A stretch of DNA of 64,000 nucleotides from Entoloma clypeatum (taxonomy: Eukaryota; Basidiomycota; Agaricomycetes; Agaricales; Entolomataceae). Shown piece after piece: positions 33,130 through 44,009 of the stretch. Where the stretch lies: NCBI GenBank assembly GCA_963565915.1, contig OY751488.1:248001-312000 (forward strand), read 5' to 3'. The notes under the pieces are model-generated. The model saw nothing but the letters and a program-made list of their open reading frames with translations, ran no database searches and was not told the origin of the DNA. The position numbers were made by a program, and so were the translations under genes. Numbering within the stretch: the stretch's first letter is position 1; each line of letters opens with the position of its first letter.

Positions 33130-33660
33130 CATCGCTTTCAATGAGAAATTCACTTTTATGACAGCTAATGATGTGTTGGAGCCAATGATAGGTATTCCAA
33201 TGAGAAATTCGCTTTTATGATAATCTAATGATGTATTTGAGCCAATGATAGGTATTCCAATGAGAAATTCACTTTTATGACAGCTAATGATGTATTCCAT
33301 TGAATGATGATAATTCTAATGAGAGGTGTGCTTCAATGATAGTTTTATGATATATTCTATTGAATGATGGCTATTCTAATGAAAAGTGCAGTCCAATGAT
33401 AGTTTATGATGTATCCTATTGAATGATGACTATTGTAATGAGAGGTCTGCTTAAATGATACTTTTATGATGTATTCTAATGAAAAGTGCGGTCTAATGAT
33501 AGTTTCATAATATATTCTATGGAATGATGACTATTCTAATGAGATATCTGCTTTAATGATGTATTCAATTGAATGATAACTATTCTCATACACAAATTCA
33601 CTCTAATGATGGTTTTATGATGATTAAAAACTAATGATAGAGAATATCATAACTATAATA
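33130..33660. repeat. AT-rich minisatellite, about 62-64-bp units
   Basis: About eight degenerate units with CAATGAGAAATTC, TTTTATGA, TAATGATG and ATTGAATGATGACTATTCTAA words. The first three units (33139-33300) contain GAGCCAATGATAGGTATTCC. Units become more divergent to the right. No coding potential. Confidence 0.8.
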
Positions 33661-33846
33661 AACATTTCCCAATGATAAAGCATCATATAGAATGCACTTT
33701 ATCATATCATAATAGCCAGTGGCTAATATCTTTTTTGCTAGCACTATAGTGCTGTACTAATGATTAAAGTGGTACATACTAGTGAGTTTGGCAGCGACCG
33801 TGACTGAGCCAGTTCGTTTCTTGCCTGAGGCCAAGATTGGTGCTTG

Positions 33847-34760
33847 TTACTTAGATGGGTGAGGCCAATCTCCATCAATCTCTAGCGGAATGTCGAACAC
33901 CGTGAAAGCTGTCAAATTCCTAGTACCAAGATCTAGTGCCTGAATCTCCAGCTGCACTCCCTCCTTTATCTCTGTGGGCCATGCCAGAGTATATACAAGC
34001 AGATCCTCAGTCTCCATTGCAACCCCCAGTAGTGTTTGAGAGTTCAGTCTTATAAACTGGAAAATGAACCTGAACTGGACTGGACTGGACTGGAAGAGAC
34101 CTGAACTGGCAGTTCAGGTCTCACTGATTTTGAGCCCAACTAGTCTCCAGTCTCTCCAAATTTGGAAAAAAAATTAGACTGGTTCACCCCCAGTTCTAGT
34201 TTTGGATCTGAAAAATGTGAACTGGTTCCAGTTGTTGACCATATATTCATTCAAAAACTGTACTTTTATAGGCAAAGATGTTCTTTTATACAGTTGTCAA
34301 TTATTTTTACAAGAGTCTATATCCAAAATGCTTGAAAAACATGTTATGGATAACAAATTGAGTATATTTTCGAGTTTTTGATTGAAAAAAGTGGCTTTTG
34401 GTAGGTTTATAAATGGCTGAGGAACCAGTTTAAACTGGTTTAAACCAGTCTTTACCAGTCCAGTCCAGTTTTTTCAGACTTTGAGAAAAGAAAATGAACT
34501 GCCAGTCTGCAGTTCATCAATTTTTTGGTCAAAAAACCGGACTGGACTGAACCCTCAAACACTAACCCCCAGCACCCATCGCAACTGGTGAGAAAGATAC
34601 TCAAATACCCATGCCACATAAATGGGCTTTTCCGACAATGCTAGTACACAAACAGCGAAGTTGAGATTCAGCCTGGCCAAATCTGAGACATCTGCCCATC
34701 ATTTCCAGTGGCGATCACCTCGCTGATATCTGTTGATATGACCCTGCCATCATCCATGAC
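33847..34760 (-). pseudogene. Gene remnant cut by a hAT MITE
   Basis: Minus-strand coding sequence resumes in frame on both sides of the MITE 34030-34564. Upstream part: WADVSDLARLNLNFAVCVLA, SEKPIYVAWVFEYLSHQLRW. Downstream: METEDLLVYTLAWPTEIKEG, LEIQALDLGTRNLTAFTVFD, IDGDWPHPSK, stop at 33847-33849. Removing the MITE and one duplication copy joins ..RWVLG and VAMETED. A TGA lies upstream (after RGDRHWK), so it is decayed. Protein family not recognised; the 5' limit is uncertain. Confidence 0.5.
34030..34564. mobile_element. 535-bp hAT MITE with 8-bp duplication
   Basis: Termini TAGTGTTTGAGAGTTCAGTC and (inward from the right) TAGTGTTTGAGGGTTCAGTC, flanked by direct repeats ACCCCCAG at 34022-34029 and 34565-34572. 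Subterminal regions are dense in CAGTCCAGT/ACTGGACTG and AAACTGGTTTAAACCAG words; the centre is AT-rich and non-coding. Confidence 0.95.
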
Positions 34761-34849
34761 TTATAATGACTCACAATCCACCCTTATCTTTGCGGGCAAA
34801 CATTCACCCTGCCCCAGGCATATACAAAGCACACCTGTGGCTGCACCAA

Positions 34850-35945
34850 ATTGAAGAAGCGGCTTGCGTGTGCTCTGGATAAAGTCAAGGAGGCTTGGGT
34901 GGCAAAGAAGCACTGCCGAATGGGAGAATTGTCGCACTGTGAAATATTGAGCACTTCAGACGATCTTGTAGTAGCTGCTGGACTACCTTTGAATGATGCC
35001 CCTTTTCCCAATATCCATTCTGAGGTCAGACTTCTAGCTTTTCATCCAGCAGTCCCAATCTCACTGAATCACTGGTCAGAACAACAAACCCAGCCCAGGA
35101 CTATGAAGATCTTCATGAATCTATAGCAGAGTGGAGGACACACCGAGAACATCAACGACTACCCAAGTGGTATCAGGATGTGGTGCCTGAAAGACCAGCA
35201 GCACTTCCTCTGCCATCACTGCAGGCTGATCACGATGTGCCTTGTGCCCCACTTCAGCCACTCACAGCACCCTTCTCTCAAGCCAGAAAAGTTCTTCAGT
35301 CTGCACACAACTCATTCAGAATCTTTCACCAATACTTTGTCATTTGCTTCCCCAAACACAACCCTGGGGAGGACGTTACCTCTGATGACTTGATAGACTC
35401 GCCCTTGGATCTGAATTCTTGTAGTCCCCTGGCACGCAGCTATCACCCTTACCCAAACCAATCATCATTTTTGCTTGGAGAATGGTACTGGAACGAGGGT
35501 GAAAAAAAATTGCAGTCCAGCTTCCAGAATCTCCTCAAGATAGTAGGACATCCAGAGTTTTGTCCTGAGGATGTTGCCGGCCAAAATTGGTGGTGTATCG
35601 ACACCTGGCTCACTGAAGAGCTCTGCCATGGCTCAGCATGGGGAGATGACTGGGTCGATGATAAGCAGGATGGAGGAGTTGAGGGCTGGATCTGAACACC
35701 TGTGAAAATCAGTGTCCCATTTCACAAACAAATGTTGAACCCAGGGCCAAAAGAGTTCAATGCCGGGGTTCTCCATCATTGAAAATTACTGCCCGCAATC
35801 AAGAAGAAAATCACTTGACCTTCAGTACACCCCCACCTCCATTTTGAACCATACAAAATGTTTTGGCAGCTGAATGACGCTGTTGAGCCCACCTGGGTTT
35901 ATGGCAAGCTGTTTATGTCGGAGGCTTTTATTGTGACACTGATTT
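34850..35945 (+). pseudogene. Plavaka-type (fungal CACTA-like) transposase, N-terminal fragment
   Basis: The plus strand carries the N-terminal part of a Plavaka-family transposase: FLLGEWYWNEGEKKLQSSFQ, NLLKIVGHPEFCPEDVAG (about 35470-35580), WGDDWVDDKQDGGVEGW, then after a TGA ISVPFHKQMLNPGPKEFNAG and HFEPYKMFWQLNDAVEPTWV (35710-35910). These are the conserved linker motifs before the catalytic core in this basidiomycete family, recognised from memory of the family. Several frames and stops are used (35180-35695, then 35700-35945). The catalytic domain is absent; the sequence ends near the 3' end of the WD40 gene. Confidence 0.65.
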
Positions 35946-35987
35946 TGAGTCATTCAGATGTTCAATTGAATATTTTCAGAAACTGAG

Positions 35988-37093
35988 CTAAGTCATACCG
36001 TATTCCTCATCTGCCTTCCAGATTTTGATATATGTGGCAGCCCTTTTTTTGGCTGAGGCTGTTCCAACATAATGACTTCGTGCCTTGTCATCATAGCAAT
36101 ATGCGACAGCCTGAACCAAGTCCCAACCTGAAAGTCCCGCAGGGAAAAATTTAGGGATGATAGATACGAAGTTGGACAGCCGCACCGGGGTGAGGAAGAC
36201 TTGATAAAATACTTCCAGATGATATATCAAAAATTTTGATTACTCCATTTGAGCTTCCTACCAGAATTCTATCATCACTGCAAAACATGATAGGAAGCTG
36301 GACATTCTCAAAGATGGTGTCTTTAATTGTGCACATCAATATAAGATTGTCGAGGTCATAGACATCAAAACCATTGAGTAAATTGGAAATGACAAGGCAT
36401 TTTTTGTTTGGTGACATTGCTGAAGCACCACTGCACAGTACTGGTTTCAGAAAAGCAGATCACCAGAGAAAATTTGAATTCACATGTGAGACGCACAGGG
36501 AACAAGGTCCCACTTTTGCTTGTCGTAACGGACATCCCAGCATCTAGAAGAGCAAGTTCTATAAGATATGGTGTTCTTGCAAGCGAGAAGCACATATGTA
36601 CATGGTGCCATGTTCGAGATATGAGATAATGAGGTAATGGTTGCCCCTTTGGAAATGAAGAGATCTTGGGACCATATCACCACCGTTTGGATCAAAGGGT
36701 CGGATCACGTTGCTCTTCTCAAAAACGTCTAGATATCTGTGTATTAGAAAATGAAGGACAAAAGAGATAGAACTTGCACTTGTCTGAAATATGACAGATT
36801 ATCACCTGTCCAAGTGCACTGACTGCTAGATAGCTCTTGTTGAGGCTGAAGGTTAAGCACTCGATGGTGTCCTCTATTCCCATGAGTAGAGCGCTTAAGC
36901 TATTGAAAAGGTATGATTTAGTCGTTACCGAGCCAATCCAGCTACTAGGAACTTACAATATCAACCACCCAGACATCGCCATTGGCACAGCCAACAAACA
37001 ACCTCCCATCAACAGGATGCCAGACTAACGAAGTGACTGCGGGTTTGAAGGGGAAATTGACGATGTCACGTCTGCTCTTGTAGTTGAAAATGA
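35988..37093 (-). pseudogene. WD40-repeat protein gene, 5' truncated
   Basis: Multi-exon gene on the minus strand. Exons from upstream: about 37093-36961 (IVFIFNYKSRRDIVNFPFKP, then AVTSLVWHPVDGRLFVGCAN, GDVWVVDI, donor GTAAGT); 36899-36810 (MGIEDTIECLTFSLNKSYLA); 36730-36611 (DVFEKSNVIRPFDPNGGD, LHFQRGNHYLIISYLEHGT); 36552-36487 (CWDVRYDKQKWDLVPCAS); 36417-36186 (KKCLVISNLLNGFDVYDLDN, DDRILVGSSNGVIKIFDISS); 36135-35988 (VQAVAYCYDDKARSHYVGTA, YIKIWKADEEYGMT). HP..GD/NG..DV.W spacing marks WD40 blades. Introns are about 50-70 bp. The 5' end is cut by the element at 37106, so it is probably non-functional. Confidence 0.7.
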
Positions 37094-37105
37094 AGACGAT
37101 GCCAT

Positions 37106-38960
37106 TAGTGATTGAAAGTCTGGTCCTGTCTGGTTTTTGACTTTAAAAAAAGACCGGACCGGTGTCACCAGTCTCTGAACTCGGTCGAAAACGAGACTGA
37201 ACCATGCAAAACCAGTTGCACTGGTTCACTTTATTTGAGACTCACGAACCTGGACCGGTTTAAACCGGTCCGGCTGCCTTATTTACAATAAAATAATATG
37301 AAAACTATGAGACACGCACATGCCAGAGACATGCACGCATCATACAAATCCTACCCTATGTAGGAAAGGCCATGGCGTGCGGAAGACGGCCGTTGGGTGC
37401 GAAGACGGCAGTTGGGGCACGAAGGGCGGGAGTTGGGGCGACTGGCGGCCATTGCACGTGAGAGGCGGGGGAAAAGACAGGGATTGGAGGGTGTGGGGGT
37501 TGAGAAATGGCGGTTGGGTGGAAAGTGGCCGTTGGGCACGATTGGATGCGGTTGGATGTGAGAGGGACCATTGTGCATGAGGGACGGCAGTTGGGCATGA
37601 AGGGGGGCCATTGGGTGCGAAGGGGGGCATTGGGCGTGAAGGGGGGCTGTTGGGCACGAGGGGCAGCCATTGGGCACACAAGGGGGCTGTTGGGCACACG
37701 AGAGGGCCGTTGGACATTAGAGGGGGCCATTGTGTGTCAGTCAGCGCCGTTGGGTGCTAAAGGGAGCCATTGTGCACAAGAGGCGGCCATTGGGGGGGGG
37801 GAAGTGGCTGGGTGGAGTGAAGGTGGGGGATAAAAAAAGTGTGGGGATGTTTGGCTGGCTGTTGACTTATGTATGGATCGATTTTCGGCAATTGCCGAGA
37901 GTGCTTGGCATCAATGCCAAGTGACACACGTCATCAAAACTCACGTTGTTGATGCCCAATCCGTGGCACTACAGATCCTATAAATAGTTCTAAACCTATG
38001 TAGAGATGCTTAGAAACCTATAGGAAGTATATTTACAGTTATATACATTAGCTATGTAGGTAGAGAGTCTGTACTCCAAAATAATGCATCAAAACACACT
38101 GTAAATCATGATCAACAGTCCATCATGGGTTCCCCCAAACACAAAAACAAGTATTTTCTTACTTCCTCCTTTCCACAACCACTTTGTACTACATGTATTG
38201 TTTATTTACTATTGAACCATTGTATGTGAACCTATTGAGACCATTCAAATAAATGTCAAGGACTCAATAAGGTGAATATGGGCAAAATAAGTCGAAAATT
38301 TGTCCAAAATTTTTATTTCAGCTTTGGATTCCCCACATTTGGGGGATCTCCCAGCACCTTCATTTTTCAAATTTGGTTCATTTATTAAGAAGATATAACA
38401 CTTTTTCTGAAATCTGCATATTTCATCATTTCTATCTTATCTGGACTTCTGAAAATCATAGAAGGTGTTTGAATATATATGTATTAATGAGTTCTATCAC
38501 TTCAAACTATTATTAGAGTATGAGAAAGGAACCGCACGCGCCTGCGCGATGCATTTTGCACGTTGTTTACTATTATTTGGTCAGAACTTGGCACCTCCAT
38601 AACTCAAATTCTGTGGCGAAGTTTCATGAAATAGATACATATTTATTGACATACAATACTATACTACATACTTGAGACAGTGTGCAAGCTTCTTTCCTCC
38701 TTTGTAGCCATAATAACAAGCAGAAGTGCGATGTTTTTTGAGTTTGTTTACATGTATTTGACACATTTGATGCATGCATGATGTGCATCATCCAATGTCA
38801 AAACGACACATCCACCCATTGCTGACCTTGCAATGAGGGGCACACATGTTGAAAATGTCAAAATATATTTATAGATTTTATTGAAAGCCTGTCTACTTGC
38901 AATCGAGGTGGGAGGAAGCGCACGCGCACACCTTGTGTCCATGTTGAATGGTTGTGCCTA
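37106..38960. mobile_element. hAT-like composite element, left end intact
   Basis: Left terminus TAGTGATTGAAAGTCTGGTC at 37106 follows GATGCCAT in the WD40 exon. Subterminal DNA (37130-37280) has GACCGGACCGG and GGTTTAAACCGGTCC words. A G-rich 20-bp minisatellite (37380-37800) precedes the conserved body (37840-38800) with its hairpin cluster. The right end is not seen; at 38963 a T-rich run, probably a LINE tail, begins. Confidence 0.7.
37380..37800 (-). repeat. 20-bp minisatellite array (37.4 kb)
   Basis: Array of GTTGGGCATGAAGGGGGGCC-like units on the plus strand (CCCAACGGC on the minus). Three overlapping long minus-strand frames (37340-37730) show it is open in all three frames of the C-rich strand. 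Confidence 0.9.
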
Positions 38961-38962
38961 AT

Positions 38963-39461
38963 TTTTTATTTTTTATTTTTATTTTTTATTCACCAATTTA
39001 TATTCCGGCACCTGATCGCAGTCCGGTCGTACTCTACGTACATTTAAAACTACTGCAGAAAGTTGCATGTGAGAATAGGGCCCCTTGAAATCATGGCCCA
39101 TGCACGCAAACTCTGATGAAAGTGAAAGAGAAAGAGAAGGGATGCCAAAGCCCCTATGCTGAGGGCTTCCCGGCTATAGGAAACAATGTGTTGTTAGTGT
39201 TGTATATGAAAAGGAGAAATATATATAAGGAGTTTGTCAAGCTGTAATCAAAGGAAACTGAAAACAATGAGAAAATGAGAAAGAAGATAAAGGAATCAGA
39301 CTTGGGAGGGCGATGAGAATGTTTGAAACGTAATCGTCGGAACCCCGTCCGCGGCCCACCAAATCAATGGAAGGGTGACCTTTGAAAGGCCGGACAGACG
39401 ATGAGGAAGGGGAGCGAAGGACAGAGCTGACACATTCAACCCTTGAAGAAACGGAGGAAGG
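38963..39461 (-). mobile_element. LINE 3' end, interrupted by family-B gypsy
   Basis: A T-rich run (38963-38985) is followed by sequence similar to the 3' UTR of the LINE at 25488 (shared CAATTTRTAT, GCAGTCCG, and ACTAC..CAGAA..AGTT..GTGAG blocks in order). Minus-strand coding fragment at 39237-39461: SSRVECVSSVLRSPSSSS, VRPFKGHPSIDLVGRGRG. It continues beyond the gypsy insertion at 56434. Target duplication not found. Confidence 0.55.
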
Positions 39462-39850
39462 TGTTATGCGGGCAAACCGTTCCAAGGTTTGGGCAGAGTA
39501 CTGCAGGAAGGTGGAATGGCGAAAGCAATGTTATTTCTAAACCTGAGGTCTATGAATAATGTACAGGGGTTTATATACTACAGGGTAACTGATGAGTCAG
39601 AGCGGTAGCGAGTGAGTCATACTGCGGAAGGCTGTGTGTTACAAGTCAGTGCGGCAGTGAGTAGAGTCAGAGCAGTAGCGAAGGACTCGGACTGAGTCAT
39701 ACAGAAGCGGAGCGAGTCAGAAGTACTAATCTGGAATAATAAGGGTAAGTGAGGAAAGGGGATGCAGAGCGTCGAAGTGAAAGGTAAAGGGAAACAATGG
39801 GTGAGTAGAGGTAATGATGATATCATCAGCGTATGCGACGATCCATAACA
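39462..39850 (-). repeat. 3' LTR of family-B gypsy (copy B1)
   Basis: 389-bp LTR, TGTTATG..CATAACA. Left flank GAAGG (39457-39461) equals the right flank of the other LTR (56429-56433). On the minus strand GAGGAGGGGGACA precedes it as polypurine tract. It differs from 56039-56428 at about 23 positions by my count, about 21 of them transitions. Confidence 0.95.
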
Positions 39851-39882
39851 TGTCCCCCTCCTCAAGACTTGTGTCCTTGAAG

Positions 39883-40233
39883 TCATGGTCCCCATCCATT
39901 GTTTATATTGCCCCAGCCGCTCACCACATCACTGTGTGACCAGTCTCTGATCAACTCCTCATTGACTTTGCAGGCATATCTAATTGCCTCAATCTGCAAT
40001 TTGAGTCGACGATTCTCGACTGTGAGACGATGGGTGAACTGCTTGAGGATCGCTCTTTCCTCCATGGTTGGTGATACAGGGAGGTCAGAGAGGGTATGGA
40101 GGCCAATGTGGGCCTGTCGATTGATGAGGTCGGACACGGAGGTCTCAATGGCAGGGACGTCACTGCCGGTGGAGAGAGTTTTGTTGAGAAGTGCAACAAT
40201 GGTGATGTCTGTGGTGGAGGGTGTGGCGGCCAT
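39883..40233 (-). CDS. ORF3, small gene downstream of pol (family B)
   Basis: 116-aa intact ORF between pol and the polypurine tract: MAATPSTTDITIVALLNKTL, VPAIETSVSDLINRQAHIGL, PTMEERAIL, LTVENRRLKLQIEAIRYA, VNEELIRDW, ending GNINNGWGP. It aligns along its length with 14303-14674 in family C. Low-complexity Thr/Ser start, then amphipathic helices suggestive of a coiled coil. No known retroelement domain is recognised; it is distinct from the chromodomain that ends pol at 40336. Confidence 0.75.
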   Translation of the reverse strand: MAATPSTTDITIVALLNKTLSTGSDVPAIETSVSDLINRQAHIGLHTLSDLPVSPTMEERAILKQFTHRLTVENRRLKLQIEAIRYACKVNEELIRDWSHSDVVSGWGNINNGWGP

Positions 40234-40335
40234 GTTGATTAATGAGGAGAAGTAGATGAAGAAAGCCAGTTGGTGTTTAGTGCGTTGGGATGAAGGGAAA
40301 CTTCTGCTGAGAGTAGAGCAAGAAAAGGATGTCTT

Positions 40336-41875
40336 TTATTGAGGGCGTGTCAGATTCTTCCGATGGAAGTTGCGGACTAGTTCTTGGGCATTCTGAAAAT
40401 TAGCTTTAGGCTCCCATGTGTTCTCTTCTGGACCATATTCTTCCCATTGGACGAGGTATTGGATCTTTCCACGGAACCTTCTGGAATCCAGGATTGCTGA
40501 GACGTGGTATTCCTCTTGTCCCTTGACAACTGCTGGTTCAGGGGCAGGCTTCTTTTTCTGGATCGTGTATTTTGGGGTCTGATAGGGGGTGAGAAGTGTT
40601 TCATTGAATACAGGGTGGATCATTTTCCAAGTCTTTGGAAGATCCAGGAGATAGGCGCTAGCTCCCTTTTTCTCTATGACCTTGAATGGTCCATGGCGGA
40701 GTGCATCAAGCTTCTTCAAGGGACGATCAGTCTTGATGTTTGTTCCTTCCAGCCATACTTTGTCTCCAGGTCAATAGTTCCGAGATGGGCCTCGTCTCAT
40801 ATCCACAGTCTTCTTCATCTGATCCTGTGCCTGTTTGATCGCCGCATTGGCTTCCTCTCGTGCTTGTTTGAGCTTCTTTAGGAAGTCGTTGGCAGCAGGG
40901 TTGGTATCTTCTAATACTAGTTCTCCTTTCCAGGGGTGTAATCCATAGTTGAGGTAGAATGGGGTATGCTTTGTTGCTTGGTGTTCTTTGTTATTCTGCG
41001 ATGGCAATCCATTCTGCCCAGTCATCCTGTAAATGGTTGACAAAGTTTTGGAGGAATGCTTCTGTTTCTTGATGCGATCGTTCAGCCTGTCCATCTGTTT
41101 TGGGGTGATATGCCATGGACAGATTTCTTTTGACACCTAACATGTGGCATAATATCTCCATGAACTTGGTGGCAAACTGTGGGCCCCTGTCACTGATGAT
41201 CTTCTTTGGGATTCCATGAAGCTTCCATATTTGATCTCGGTAAATCTTCGCTAGTCCTTCGGCTGATAATTCCACGGTTGTCGGAATGAGATGAAGCATC
41301 TTGAACTGCCTGTCTGTGATGACCAGGATCGCATTCTTTCCATCAGAATCAGGTAACGGTCCCACGATGTCAATGCCTATGTCTTCCCATGGGTGGTTAG
41401 GTGCTTCATGGGGGCGGAGTGGAGCATGTCACTTCTGTCGATTGATCTTGTTGCATTGACATGTGTCGCAGCCTTTCACATACTTCTTTACATCGTGTAG
41501 CATGGTGGGCCACCAGTAGGTATGACTGAGGAGTTCATGAGTCCGGTATTGGCCTGGGTGTCCTGCTATGGGCGTATCATGTGCTTCTGACATTAGTTCT
41601 TCACGAAGCTGTAGGTCTGGTGGCACATATACCCATTCTCCTGCGTAGGTGATACTATCCTCTTGTTGGAACCAGTGAGGGCTCTTCTTCAGACCCTGGA
41701 CAACTTCTTTTTCCATCCGGGTAGACACTTTGATGCATTCGATCCAGGGGTTCTCAACAGTGGTAATGTTTCCAATTTTGATTGCAGAATCCGATGTTTC
41801 TCCCCCCCCTGTAATTCTTCCATGAACATCTCCATTTGTACGACATCTTCGAATTCCAATTGTTTCATGAATAAT
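40336..41875 (-). pseudogene. Family-B gypsy integrase and chromodomain (copy B1)
   Basis: Integrase zinc domain at 41429-41700 (SEAHDTPIAGHPGQYRTHEL, CDTCQCNKINRQK), core at 40991-41365 (LVITDRQFKMLHLIPTTVE, SDRGPQFATKF, KTDGQAERSHQE), spacer 40771-41000 and GPY/chromodomain 40336-40719 (LRHGPFKVIEKKGASAYLLD, IQYLVQWEEYGPEENTWEP). Frameshifts and stops separate these blocks. The upstream RT/RNase H portion lies beyond the Harbinger insertion, at 52501. Confidence 0.9.
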
Positions 41876-42200
41876 AGTGGCAGTCAAACATCCCGATTCA
41901 CCTGGCAATTCAGTTGATGATTTAGGTCACGATTCAGTAAGGTTGAATCCTCCTTTGAATCGTTCCCACAATTCAAAAAAAACGAATTGTTGAATCACCT
42001 CCGGAGCTGATTCTCATGATTCACTTGCACTTGAATTGTCTCTTGAATCGTGCTGTCTTACTTTTATGGTGGTTTTAAATCCAGTATTTTGGATGTTATG
42101 AAAATAATATATATATATATTTTCCATCCTTGCAATGTGCCACACCTCCTGCCGCCGACCACCGCCGACTGTGCTCAACATGTCAGGGCATCCACGATGA

Positions 42201-44009
42201 GTGGCCAACAAGCGCAAAGCATTGTCAGACTCCGAGGAAAATACCCCCAAGAAGCCAGCTACAAAATCCAAGGCAAAACCTTCAGAAAAGTCGGTGAAGA
42301 TGGGCAAGGCTGGTGCAAACAAGAGCACCAAGGCTAAAAGCATCCTTGATGAACCATTGGATAACTCGGAGGAGGAGGGGGAGGATGAGGAGGAGGAAGA
42401 AGATATTGAGTACATGCTTTGACAGGCTAGACATTTGGAGTGCAGTTCTAATGGGGGTCATTATAAGTTGGAAGAAGGACAAGCACGAACTTTCCTGGGT
42501 GCTCGTTGCGGCAATTACAGATGATACAGTCATTAAACAGGCCCTTTTCCCTGCACCAGGGATGGATACAATGCAGAGCAAAAGCCGGCCTAAATCGGAC
42601 ATGCACTACAGGATCGCCACAACCCTTTTTGCCAACCACCCATCTTACAAGGCCACATTTGCACAGGCTAAGACAGCAAAAGAGAAACGGGCATGGGGTT
42701 TAAAGGTCAAGAATAAAATACAGGCGTGAGGGGCAGAAAATTCAATTTGATAGTGATTTCTGACCTTCTTTTCATATAGTATGACAAAGGCTTGCCGGAA
42801 GGGTGCACAGATGATGGGACAAACTGGCCAGGGAATCAAAAGAGCATCCGAAATTGATACGACAAAGGAGACTACACTGACCAGAGCATGGGGTGGGTAA
42901 CAAATTTGAGTTTTTGGGTTAAGTTTGATTAATCTGTTGTCTTGGACTTACCAGATATTGTGGTGAAGGTCGCGCCATGGTATTTCAAATTCTCTGAGCT
43001 CATATCTGAGCGGCCAAATGTGGTGGCGACCGGCATCGCAAATAGCGCTGACAATTTCGACATGGCCACTACCCTGCCACCCGGGACTGCCGATTATGAT
43101 GCTGCCACCGAAAGCGATGGGCTGGGATTGTCAATCAGAGCTCTTGATGATGAGGTTGACGATGATGTGGAGGGTGGAGGTGGAGGTGATGAAGATGCTG
43201 AGGAACTTGAAGGAAGTGAGAAGGAAGACATCAAAGGTGTGACCAGTGGTGGAGATGTTGATGGGGTTAGTGAAGGTGAAGCGTCTGAGTCCTTGGTCCT
43301 GGGCCCCACTATGGCCACACCTGAAAACAAGGCCATCTCAGCACCTCACACCACTGACTCCTCTCGTTCAGCCACCCCTGCAGCTGGAAAGTCCATGCCC
43401 ACACCCAAGTCCGAGTCTGTGCCTGCAACATCCGACGCCGTGAAAGCCGAGAAGAAACACAATCCTCCCAAACCAGCAACCTCCACCCCTGCAGCAGCCA
43501 CGAAGTCGAAGACGGTGTCCACTACCAAGGCCAAATCCATTCAAGACAAGTTTTCTGAAATTGCCGTCAAGGAAGAAGAAACGATGCAGAAGATGATCGA
43601 CTTTTGAGCCGAGAAGTTGCGTTTGAAGGCAAAGAAGGAACAGCACGAGGTTGATGTGCAGGGGAAGGTGCAGATGAATCGGGATAAATTACAAGCCGAC
43701 CTAACGGCACGCCGAGAAGATCAGAAGTTCCAGCTCAAGATGGCCAGGATGCAGTTCAAGATGATGGAGAAGACTGCCAGTGGACAAGTGACGCCTGCAG
43801 GGAATGATGGGGGGTTGGGAGGACCATCATCAAGTTATGTGGCGGCGGCACCGTTCCAGTGGGATGACTCATTTGGTACCATGAGGGCCAACACAGCGGG
43901 TACCGTTGGTGGTATTGCAGGTCCAAGCCAGCCAGCCACTTCTTCGTCTCTGCTCAATCAGTTGAGTAACGAGTTTACCTGGGATCCAAATCTGACTCCA
44001 AAGCATTAA
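42201..44009 (+). CDS. Harbinger accessory protein, Myb/SANT-like
   Basis: Multi-exon gene. Exon 1 (from ATG 42201): MANKRKALSDSEENTPKKPA, Lys-rich then acidic. Exon about 42471-42725: WKKDKHELSWVLVAAITDD, IKQALFPAPG, HYRIATTLFANHPSYKATFA, AKTAKEKRAWGLKVKNKIQ, a Myb/SANT-like DNA-binding region. Exon about 42780-42892: QMMGQTGQGIKRASEIDTTK. Last exon from about 42957: VVKVAPWYFKFSELISERPN, acidic and Ser/Thr/Pro-rich linkers, then KLRLKAKKEQHEVDVQ and a Lys/Gln-rich coiled coil to 44009. It would help the transposase bind the termini and enter the nucleus. One in-frame TGA (43605-43607) breaks the last exon. Confidence 0.7.

Noticed and set aside
33130..33660. Possible centromeric or replication-origin satellite
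   Set aside because: Only about eight degenerate units over 0.5 kb; no supporting motif.
37320..37833. Plus-strand glycine/tryptophan-rich ORFs in the minisatellite
   Set aside because: They read the G-rich strand of a tandem repeat and are interrupted in other copies.
37106..39460. Right 8-bp duplication (GATGCCAT) for the element starting at 37106
   Set aside because: The nearest similar word (GATGCCAA near 39149) differs and has no terminus beside it.
43094..43646. Minus-strand Ser- and Gly-rich ORFs opposite the Myb-like gene
   Set aside because: Shadows of the plus-strand acidic and Ser/Pro-rich coding exon, which has splice sites and a recognised DNA-binding region.
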